Positions 34,835 to 43,739 of a stretch of DNA of 64,000 nucleotides are shown one piece after another (positions within the stretch are counted from its first letter, which is position 1; each line of letters starts with the position of its first letter). A program made the position numbers and the translations under genes. This stretch comes from Dicyema japonicum (Eukaryota > Dicyemida > Rhombozoa > Dicyemidae). The notes below the pieces were generated by a model. The model ran no database searches. It was not told the DNA's origin and was given only the letters and a program-made list of their open reading frames with translations. Location: assembly GCA_011109175.1 (NCBI GenBank), contig RDEW01000043.1, forward strand, positions 186,001-250,000. Direction: 5' to 3'.

Positions 34835-35640
34835 ATGTCTGAGAATGAGTAAATCTTGCGCGGAGTTCTTTGCTGTAATGGATTGCGCTACGTGCATAAA
34901 CAATGGACCCCGAAGAGAACTTACCAACAAATCGGACCCGTTCTCAAGCAGCCAATCTCTAAATACAACTCTGTCCTCGTAAACATATCCAGCCTCGAAA
35001 GTCCAGGAAAATACCACTGAGGATTTCGAAAGACGTTCGGATCCCTGCTACTGCTACTTCATGTCTATCCTCACTCATCAACGATGCACTCACATCGAAC
35101 AGTGAAAATTCTTGGTAAGACTAATGAGCTTTGCTCCTCTCGCTCTTTGCCTGTCCATCAATGAATCTACAAAAAATGACCACGACCAAAATGAAGCCAT
35201 ACGTTCTGGAGGTGCACATAAGTTCAACATTTGCTCGAAAATTAAGAAGAAAATTCAGACTATTTATAAACACAATTTCATCAACATTCAGATCTCGCAA
35301 ATATGTAAACCCTCAGCCAAACCACCTCCCAATCCTAACAAAATCAAAGAGGGTGAATCAAAAACTAATCAAAGATGATATCCTAGCAGTTCACGAGTGG
35401 TTGCTTTGGATGATACACTCCTTTCCCCGTCCCAACTGTTCTTGAGACACTAAGGAGGAAACATCCAGATCCTCCGGACGACCTTTGTATACCTACTACT
35501 CTTGAAACCATACCTCAGTTTCAAATAACTCCAAGACCCTCCAGACCCGAAAGTTGTGTCTCCATCAATGTTTTTGAAAAGTCAATTGTCAAAAATATTA
35601 ATTTAATATTTAATAAAATTTGTTTTTTTTAATTATTATA
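34835..35640 (+). mobile_element. Family B LINE, 5'-region remnant
   Basis: Shifted frames near 35030-35170 read KDVRIPATATSCLSSLINDA and LMSFAPLALCLSINES, corresponding to residues about 95-145 of the intact family B ORF (IPKAARISVADCL and LFCFAPFTLC). Nothing downstream in the element is recognisable. It ends just before the DERA gene. Confidence 0.6.
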
Positions 35641-35647
35641 GGAATCG

Positions 35648-36581
35648 ATGCAAGGCTGCGTTACAGAGGAAATTGATTCACTTTTAACGGTTTTTAACCA
35701 AGAAATTGCAGAAAAAGTTAAAGAAATTAAAGAAACTGATAATTATAAAATTCCTGAAGATGTTGTAGAAATCACAAAATACATAGACTTGACTTGTTTG
35801 ACAGCTCATGATAACTCTACAAAAATTGAAAATATATGCTCTAAGGGACTTGGCCCGTTTGGTCCCCAATCATATCACGTTGCCGGAATTTGTTGTTTTT
35901 CCTGTTTTTCTGAATGTTTGGTGGAGTTTGTCACACGTCATGGCTGTTCTGAGACGATGAAGACTGCTGTTGGTAGGTAAAGTACTCATTCCAAGTGTGT
36001 GGGGGATTTCCTCACGCCCAGGTCCCTTTGTGTGTCAAAGTGCTCGAAATTAAATATGCAGTGGAGCATGGAGTGTCAGAAATTGATTTAGTAATTCCAC
36101 GTGGGTTGGTTTTTGCAAACCTATGGGATGGTATGAAATGTATAATCATTAGAACTGTTCGATGAACTTACAATTCTTAGAAAAGCCTGTCCGCGTGCGA
36201 CTCTTAAAGTTATAATCTCCTCAGGAGAACTTATTGATGGGGATCTCATCCAGAAAGCAGCGGCTGTTAGCATTCTGGCCGGTTATAACCTGGTTTTAGT
36301 TTAGGATGTGACTTTGTTAAACTTTGTACTGGTTTTGGATCTGACTTGGCAACTTATGAGGCCGGAATTCACGTGGCTGCTGTTATCAAAAAATATTATG
36401 AAAAGACAGGCAAGAAAATTGGAATGAAAACCAGTGTGGAATCAGAACAGTTGAGCAAGCCTTTCAATGGATGACACTAGTGAAACATGAATTGGGAGAC
36501 TCGTGGCTCACCCCTAAACTATTTCGTATTGGGGCTAGTTCTTTATTAGACAATGTCATCAAAGTTATTAATAACCATTAA
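35648..36581 (+). CDS. DERA: Deoxyribose-phosphate aldolase
   Basis: DERA reversibly cleaves 2-deoxyribose-5-phosphate to glyceraldehyde-3-phosphate and acetaldehyde in deoxynucleoside breakdown. Introns of 23 (35973-35995), 22 (36131-36152) and 23 nt (36282-36304) split it. Conserved blocks: EITKYIDLTCLTAHDNSTKI, AVVCGGFPHAQVPL across intron 1, VSEIDLVIPRGLVFANLWDE, KVIISSGELIDGDLIQKAAA, CDFVKLCTGFGSD with the Schiff-base lysine, and GMKTS..IRTVEQAFQW with the second active-site lysine. One base is missing near 36435 (GG run in the GGIRT codons). With it, the product is 288 residues plus stop; human DERA is 318. The start has a plausible upstream acceptor, so a further 5' exon is possible. 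Confidence 0.92.
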
Positions 36582-36689
36582 TTATTTCTCTATTTATTTG
36601 CTTTTGTGGTTACATAGTTATCCATCTCATTGTGGCTATTAATTCCATTAGCACAATCTCTTTGGAGTTTTCACCTATGGGCTGCAAGA

Positions 36690-37220
36690 AACGCAATCAA
36701 ATATTTCACCCTCCAAATTGTAATAATGAAAAGAAAAAAAATATAAATTGTTGAATCCGCTAAATCGAGATTTTAGAGAATATAAAGATTTATTTTTGAT
36801 TACGTTTACTTCAATATCAAACCAATTAAAACCAAAAGCATTGGGATCGGTCGATGAAGCTCGAGAGGTAAGAGAATGGATTATGCTAATAGAAACTTGA
36901 TAAGAAAAAGAAGAAGGAACTTGACAAAGAAACATCTATACAGTGTTTTTGGAGACTTGGAAATAAGGCGAATTTTACCAATCTCTCTCTACACAAGGAA
37001 AAATTTACGAATCTTGTGAATAGTGCATACATGAATATTTCAATCTTCGGATTAACTTATGTATGTGAATCCATTTTTAGCAAATGGTTCAAATAAAGAA
37101 CAAATACCGCAATAAACTGACAGATATGCATCTAAGTCAGTTGTTACGAACCTCGACATCTTCTATTGTACCAGCTTTTAAAGAGCTAACTGACTACTGG
37201 TTTATAAATTTACTTTTTCT
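36690..37220 (+). pseudogene. hAT-type transposase C-terminal remnant
   Basis: Near 37040-37205 the plus strand reads FGLTYVCESIFSKMVQIKNK in shifted frames, then YRNKLTDMHLSQLLRTSTSS. This is the C-terminal dimerisation pattern of ZBED/GTF2I-repeat-like hAT transposases. Upstream text at 36960-37030 may belong to it. Not coding now. Confidence 0.65.
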
Positions 37221-37504
37221 TTCTTTTTTATATTAATTAAGTTTTGAAAAAATTGGCAGCCCTTACAAATAAAATAATTTATTGATTTGGCCCCTGGGTC
37301 AAAATTCTTGAGATCCACTTGTTTATATAAAAGCTATCTAGATTATCTCAAAGTGAGAAAAACTGATAATTAGGGCGGAAATTGTTATATTTAGGACAAA
37401 AAAATAGGACATAATTATTTTCAATGACTCTTCCTAACTACTTTTTATAATATATAATTTTTAACATTATTTTTATTAAAATTTCTCTTTTTTTGAGAGT
37501 TTAG

Positions 37505-37832
37505 TTTCAATAGCTGGTGACGGTTTCCGCTCAAAAGGCCTGGAAGTCGCTAGTTCGAATTTTGATACTGCATATTTCGGTTGAAGGTTCCACGCATCAA
37601 TATGCTTTGGCTTGACGAGTGACGCCGTCATCAGTGAACTTCACTGCGGAACCGGATTGTCTATAAAGAACATACACCCAAGAAAAGAAAACAAAAAAGT
37701 GTAGAGCATTCCTTGATCCTCCCTCGATTAGCTATTATAACTGTTCTTTACTTAAAATAAAGTGTGTTCTGCCTGAGGGGAGCTATAACTGATATGGCTT
37801 CTCGGAAAGTGCGAATATTATTATTATTTCAA
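37505..37832 (+). mobile_element. SINE1 copy, diverged
   Basis: A weak head (AGTTCGAATTT as box B), the body GGTTCCACGCATC..TTGACGAGTGACGCCGTCAT, and the tail GGGGAGCTATAACTGATATG, GCTTCTCGGAAAGTGC, then (ATT)n. This is the most diverged full-length copy in the window. Confidence 0.75.
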
Positions 37833-37842
37833 TTTTTTTATT

Positions 37843-38048
37843 AAAAACAATTATTTAACAAAGAATCAAATGTTAGTTGAGGAAGCCGGCTGCGTGGATC
37901 GCGAACGAGTCCCCCTCGGAGTATGGCCATTCCAATCTTTTGTCTCAGCCATAATCCTTCTCGTTGATCCCTTTTCTTTCTGGCAAGTTCGCGCAAGAAC
38001 TCAGCCGTCATTGGACCAACGGCTTCCGATGACTCGACCCATAGTTTA
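37843..38048 (-). mobile_element. Family B LINE, 3'-terminal fragment
   Basis: The minus strand reads SSEAVGPMTAEFLRELARK, KRDQREGLWLRQKIGMAILR and, after a one-base shift, DSFAIHAAGFLN with a stop near 37870. It matches 3345-3482, including about 30 nt after the stop. Confidence 0.8.
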
Positions 38049-38049
38049 C

Positions 38050-38400
38050 TCAAATCTGCGCAAAGTTCTACTCACAGTACATCGAACCACGCATTTCATA
38101 TGCGTGTGCTTCATGGGGACCATTGACCTCTTATACGAACACTCTGAAAATCTCCGCAACCCAGAAAAGGATTTTCAAATGATGGTATACGGGGAAAAAT
38201 ATCAAATCACCGACGCCTTGGAGACACTAACAGTTAAGAACCAGTATAAGCTCATTTCAGCCATGCTGGCCGCTCTCAGAATTGAAAACCTATCACCAAT
38301 GACGATTTTTAAGTAAATGCGGTCAATAAGCCAGATCCTTTCTCCGATATCTAGCTTCCTCCTTACAAGAGACGATCCGATACAGTTCAGCAGGGTCACT
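38050..38400 (+). mobile_element. Family C LINE, RT C-terminal fragment
   Basis: Shifted frames give YSQYIEPRISYACASWGPLT (38075-38135), NPEKDFQMMVYGEKYQITD (38155-38215) and a decayed end. The pattern matches 30700-30860. Confidence 0.7.
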
Positions 38401-38659
38401 GATCTGCTATTTAATTAAATTTTATATCATATAACATATTAATAAAAAGACCCTTCCTTTAAAAATGGCATTTATAGCAAAAAAAGTTGCCCTACTAAAA
38501 TCAATCTTTCTCAGATACTAATTAAGTCCAATTTTACAAAAAAAACTTTAGCACTAATATTATTTACCCTCATTACAATCCTTAACTTACCATTTCTCAT
38601 AGATACTAATATCAGAATTTTCAAAAAATTGCCGAAAAGCCTTCGTTTCTTCGAGTTTT

Positions 38660-38960
38660 TTGGATATGGTTAATTAGTTTAAATTTTCTGCTTGCTTGTC
38701 TGTTCCTCCTCTCTCTTCCTAATAGAGTGGCGTCATGTGATCCACCTGTCTAGGTGACGCCCAGTGCCAGGCCGGCATGAAAAAGGATCATTTGCTCTTC
38801 CCCACTCCACTGGAGGGGTTTCCACAACTGCATGTATGGACGTCTTACCCTTTATGCTGATTCCGGATGGACTCTGTTTCTGTAGAAGTGGAAACTGGAT
38901 ACACTTAATTAGTTGTTTACTTTAACTTCTTTCTCGGTGTATCCAGGGTTAATAAATAAA
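38660..38960 (+). repeat. Repeat 2 copy
   Basis: Slightly 5'-truncated copy (starts at GGTTAATTAG), ending CTCGGTGTATCCAGGGTTAA followed by TAAATAAATAAAC. This copy shows the AAATAAATAA tail best. Confidence 0.85.
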
Positions 38961-39189
38961 TAAACATCAATGAAAGCGAGCTTTCCTTCTCCGTAAGTAT
39001 GAGTCTACTTAACGCCTCCCTACTGTTATCACCATACGAACTGCGTCAAAATCGGCTAAGTTCATGTCCACGTATTGAGTAAATTTTTTTCCAATTAACG
39101 TTTCTGTAATCCAGGAAAGTGTTTTGTCTTTTTTTCGAGATGAGAGTGCCCTTCATCCGAAAGAAAATAGGATTATGGTCGCTCCGGAA

Positions 39190-39916
39190 GTCATAAATCA
39201 TAGACCAGTTATCAAGAGAAGCAATGTTAGGGTGGCAAGGGTCAAATCAGCTGAAGTCGTGTTGTCATAAGCTCTATAGGGTGTTCTTCTGTTCATCCGA
39301 TAGTCGTTAAAGATTATGAAGTTATCCAGTAGAGAAAAACGGAGATTTCCTCTGGCAGTTTGGTTTTTGTACCAGGTAGGGTGTTTTGCGTTGAGGTTGC
39401 CGCATATCAATAAATGTTGGTATTGGCGTAACATATTCAGGGGGAAGGTAAATTCCTTTTGGCAGGAGCTGGCAGAAAAGAATGACATGTTAGCAATTGT
39501 GATATTTCCCATTCTTGTGAGAATGGAGATCCCAATGTATTCCACGGGGGATGGAGGATGTAATATGATGGCGTTATTGTGTGTCTCACTTTTCACGAGA
39601 GTACTACCTCCTCCACGGCCAAACTGGCGGGTATTGGAGTGGGGGAAAAGTGTGTCAGTTTCGTATCCTGTAGGAGACACACGTCGACGTCGTATTTCTT
39701 TAAGAAATTCCTGAGTTTGATTATGTTTCCTTTTAATCCATTTATGTTGAGTTGGATGATGTAAAGAGATTTCACTGGTCCCGGTCTAAGTTTGATGTCT
39801 CCAGAGATGATTAAGAGCGTTTTTAACAGGTCGGATGAGTAGACTGAGAGAGCCGTCCAAGAGAGACATTCTTCTTGAATTGGGGTAAGCAAATGATTCT
39901 TTTTTACTGTGTGCAT
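39190..39916 (-). mobile_element. Family C LINE, endonuclease region with 2A-like motif
   Basis: From 39916 the minus strand encodes a hydrophobic stretch LLKTLLIISGDIKLRPGP, then LYIIQLNINGLKGNIIKLRN and VDVCLLQDTKL, the start of an APE endonuclease domain. A second frame (39680-39198) continues with LIRMGNITIANM-type, LLICGNLNAKHPTWYKNQ (the GDxNAxHxxW motif) and a later SADLTLA block. RT is absent. GDIKLRPGP resembles the 2A peptide pattern GDVExNPGP. Confidence 0.8.
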
Positions 39917-39919
39917 AAT

Positions 39920-40350
39920 TCCACACTACCAAAAACGGCAAACCACATGACGTGCGCTAAAAACTGCTGTTTTTTCTTGGTTAGCTATACTCAGTTCTAT
40001 GATAGTTATGTCCGCCGAATATTATTATTAATAGGAATTTCGAAAAAACAATAATTAATTAGAGTTTTTCTTGTACCACATATTTGTATAGCAGTATGAG
40101 TAGGACGGAATCATTTTATAGTCTTTTACTGAGACTTGGACGTATCTCAGACATTTTAGTCTCTTCAGTACTCGAATTTAATTTTCTGGGGGTAAATTCA
40201 CTCTATTATAGAATAATGAAGGTTGGAGATTCAATTTATTAATTGATATTGACTAGTTTCACAGTGGTTTGGTTTTGGTTCACGAAATATTAAGGAATTT
40301 ACATTATGAACTAACCTAGATTGAAATATCTAAGGAAATAGACGAGTAAG
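39920..40350. other. Intergenic spacer between LINE and tropomyosin
   Basis: No ORF or repeat recognised; it would contain the 3' untranslated region of the tropomyosin gene. Confidence 0.4.
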
Positions 40351-40356
40351 GTTATT

Positions 40357-42600
40357 TTAGAAATAGTTTAATGTTAGTTTATTAAAATCCCCAAGCTCAG
40401 CGTAGGCCAGATCCAGATTGGAGGCAATCTCCTTGTAAATTTTCTTCTCAGACATCAATTCCTCTAAAAATAAGATTAAGTGTGTTAGTGGTTAACAGGA
40501 ATGATAAATTAGAATAATCCGGGAAACGAATAGTTAATTATTATAATGAATTAATGTCCGCCATTGTAGAATCAAACAATTCTTGCAGTTCTGACAACTT
40601 AGACTTTTCAGTTTTGAGAATTTCTGTTAATAAAAAGTACTGTACTCTCTAGACAGATCACTTCGCTCTCGAGTTTCTTTTTATGGTTAGAAAGAATCCC
40701 ATTTTCATTATTAGACTAAATTAGTGGTTAGAATGGTAAAGTTAGTGAGGATTTATGCAACCTTCCAATCTATCAATATCCTGCTGTCGCTTATTGGACA
40801 CTCTATCGCATTCCGCAGCTTTGTTTTCGCTCTTAATTATTAATTTTAACCAAATAAGCGCTATTGTTCGCATATACCTCATACAACTCTTCCCTCAACT
40901 TCTTTATCGTCGCCTCATATTCCCTCCTCTTTGTTGTAGGCCTAAAATATAGTCAATTGATTTGTTATAGAAACAGGACTAGTAAGGAGCCGTGTTAACA
41001 AGGAAAGGACTCGTTAGAACAGTACCTCATTACTACTAATTTCAAGGGACTTAAGATTATTCCCTACTACTTTTAGCTCTTCTTCTAACTGGATCACCTT
41101 ACTATAATACAAATAAATTTTGATCTCTCTATTAAAGGGAACCGCCGCGGCAAATTACACCACTAACCAGGTTTGACTGTGACTGCAATGCCTTGAGTTT
41201 TACTTCTGAGTCATGTAACTGTTCATTTGTGGTAAGGATTAGTCTGGATCTGCAAAAATACTACCTTTCTTTATTTTCTAGCATAGTTTCTAGTTTATCT
41301 AGAGAATTTTCCATTGTTTTGTTGCGGTTGTTTAACTAAAAGTAAGCGAGCAAATATAAAACACCACTGCTACACCCTGACCATGCGGCGGTTCCCGCAT
41401 TAAATTTACCTTTCAGCTAATTCAAGGCGAGATGTCGCTCTTTCCAAGTCCACTTCGGTCACCATGAGTTTCCGACAAGTCTTGGACTTAATAGAAAAAT
41501 AACCTCGTCGTATTTGTGGTCACTATCGTCGGCAGTCCATTTGACATCCCCCAACTGTTTTTCCAGAGTGAATATTCTCTCTTCATCGTTTGTGGTCCTC
41601 GTTTCAAGTACTTTACGGATTCTGCAAAAGAATTAAGGGTCAGAGTGTTAGCAGTGGTTTTACAAAGGAAATATTAATATACGATAATTATTTCGGTTTG
41701 AATCTCCTGGTATGATTGCTGCAAAGATTTGAAACCACTCTCCAGTTTTTCGTTTAAAATCTCCAGTTTTTCGTTTTTATCGTAGATTACCTTTCTATGA
41801 CTATGATTAGTAGGATTTAGGAGTTGGGAATTACCGCTCAGAATCCTCATATTTTTCAATGTACTCATTGAGTAGATCTGTCTTTTCTTTCAGAGTCGTA
41901 TCGATCGATTCATTGCTTTCATCTAGCATTTGAAGTCTTCTATTCAATGACTGAAGTTCTAATTCTTTCTAAAATAAATAAATCATGTTGTAATAATTAT
42001 TGACAGCAAAAATATATCACGCCAATACATCATAAAGATCTTTTTTTATAAGTTCATTTTCCTTATAAATATTATTAAATTTATCCTCAAATTCATTTCT
42101 CTCATTCTTTAGAGATTCTATCTTATTTTTTATATTTTCCATTGAACTAATTTGCAATTCAATTGATCTACATTTATTCGCAATCTATTGCATTTTAAAG
42201 ATTGGGTTAACCATGCAAAAAAACTAATTATTTTTTAATTTTAATAATAAAAAACAATTTAATAAAATTAACCTCGCTTTGTTCTTTTAAAACATCATTC
42301 AGTTTACTTGAGACCTCGTTATACTTTTGGTCAAGATTTTCGAATTCAATATTCAAACATTTTTCCCGCTTAATTATAGCAGCAATTTCATCATCTTTCT
42401 AAAAAACCCAGATTAAATTAAAATTAAATAAAAATCAAATAATAATAAATCATATATTACTTATAAATTACCTCTTTCAACTGTTGTTCCAAAACCTCAA
42501 CTTTCGATTCAAGTTGATCTGCATTTTCTAGACATTCTTCCTTTTGCTGCTTAATTTCCAGAATTTTCTTTTTAAGAGAATTTAAAGTTGCCTCAGCCAT
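40357..42600 (-). CDS. TPM: Tropomyosin with duplicated alternative exons
   Basis: Tropomyosin is the coiled-coil dimer that runs along actin filaments. Minus-strand exons, matched to vertebrate exons: 42472-42600 (1; MAEATLNSLKKKILEIKQQK), 42273-42398 (2), 42029-42184 (possible alternative first exon), 41835-41968 (3; LQSLNRRLQML..YEDSER), 41683-41800 and 41504-41621 (two copies of 4, each 118 nt), 41410-41480 and 41265-41335 (two of 5, 71 nt), 41168-41243 and 41026-41101 (two of 6, 76 nt), 40878-40941 (7), 40762-40831 and 40646-40715 (two of 8, 70 nt), 40541-40623 and 40357-40463 (alternative ends). Canonical blocks include DLERATSRLELAE, LEEELKVVGNNLKSLE and SEKKIYKEIASNLDLAYAEL. Canonical choices give 297 residues once one surplus G in exon 7 (near 40923) is discounted. 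The alternative splicing is inferred from exon equality, not observed. Confidence 0.93.
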
Positions 42601-42604
42601 AGTT

Positions 42605-42848
42605 AAATCGTACTAATCGTTCAATCCTTTATACAATTTATAACGTTTTAGTTTGATAGGTAATTATGATTATTGACATTCATTGCGTTCTCTATAATGG
42701 AAATCTGTCATCATTTCTTCTGTCAATTGAGGCCATATTATTATTTTCTGTTTTAATATTTTCAACCCGATTGGATTCAAACATGATTTATCCTATCTCT
42801 ACTGAGTCTATTATCGATGTTTTGTGAGTCATTTATTTGCCTCATTAT
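42605..42848. other. Tropomyosin upstream region
   Basis: AT-rich sequence 5' of the tropomyosin start codon and before a LINE fragment. It should hold the promoter, but no specific element is recognisable. Confidence 0.4.
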
Positions 42849-42849
42849 A

Positions 42850-43080
42850 GGGTGGCAACATGAACCGATCAACATATTTTTCCATTTTATTACGTCATCA
42901 CTTTTCGAATAACTTAGAAAAACTTTCTATTTTACATCTCAAAATTAAAGTCATCAATTCGAATATCATGGAGCAACATACAATCATTTATAATACTGAA
43001 GTAGTCGTTATTCAAGAAAGCAAACTCAATTCGTTATCCTCAACCCCAATCTTCTCCAATTATATCGAGAAATAAACGTC
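42850..43080 (+). mobile_element. LINE endonuclease N-terminal fragment
   Basis: The frame 42860-43075 has LSILHLKIKVINSNI then NTEVVVIQESKLNSLSSTPI, the ILxxNI...VVxIQETKL pattern that opens APE endonuclease domains. No RT follows. Confidence 0.65.
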
Positions 43081-43084
43081 TTTG

Positions 43085-43735
43085 ATGTTGTGGCGAAATA
43101 CTGATTATTATCAAAAACCAAATATCATCCACAGACATTACTACACGTGTAAATATTCTATTTTGAGAAAATAGAACAACAGATCACCCAATTTTTTACT
43201 TCCAAGGCTCTGTCTGGAAATCTTATTATCTTTCTAAAAAACTGGTGATTTTCAATCATCACACCTGGAGACCAAACAGGGTGTAACGATAACCCTACTT
43301 TCGTGTATCTGCTCACATAAGATTTTACTAAAATTATCTGGAGTGTTTATTACTAGTTTCCTGTTGTGGTTAAACTCAATAAGTAAACGCCCATATGAAT
43401 AACCTAACCATCAAGAACTAAATGACTGTGCTATTGCTTTTCGACTGGAAGCTATGGATTTAAATCACGCTTATTAACTTCATAGTGTTTTGTTATTTGG
43501 TGAGAGTCGGTTTGCACCTCGAGCAACCTATAAGTTAATAAATCCGGCCATTGGTTCAAAAACTCATCCAAAAGAGACGACCTTGCTCTAGTTCAATAAT
43601 TTGATTAGTGGACACCTTATTACTTTCACATACAAGGTAGCGACAGAACTCCACTTTTCTTGGAAAACTTGAAACCTGGTTGGAGTCGAATCGATTGTCT
43701 TTTTAGAAATTTTCCTATACGATTTTCCACCAATA
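43085..43735. other. No confident gene
   Basis: Possible decayed LINE sequence, but no block is strong enough to name. Confidence 0.35.
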
Positions 43736-43739
43736 TCGA

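Noticed and set aside
41250-41264. A 15-nt intron in tropomyosin (GTAGTATTTTTGCAG)
   Set aside because: Using the next AG, 6 nt further on, gives a 21-nt intron and makes the following exon exactly as long (76 nt) as its duplicate at 41026-41101. The 21-nt choice is better supported.
41487-41503. A 17-nt intron in tropomyosin (GTTATTTTTCTATTAAG)
   Set aside because: The AG six bases on gives a 23-nt intron and an exon of 71 nt, equal to its duplicate at 41265-41335 and aligned with the family at the first residue.
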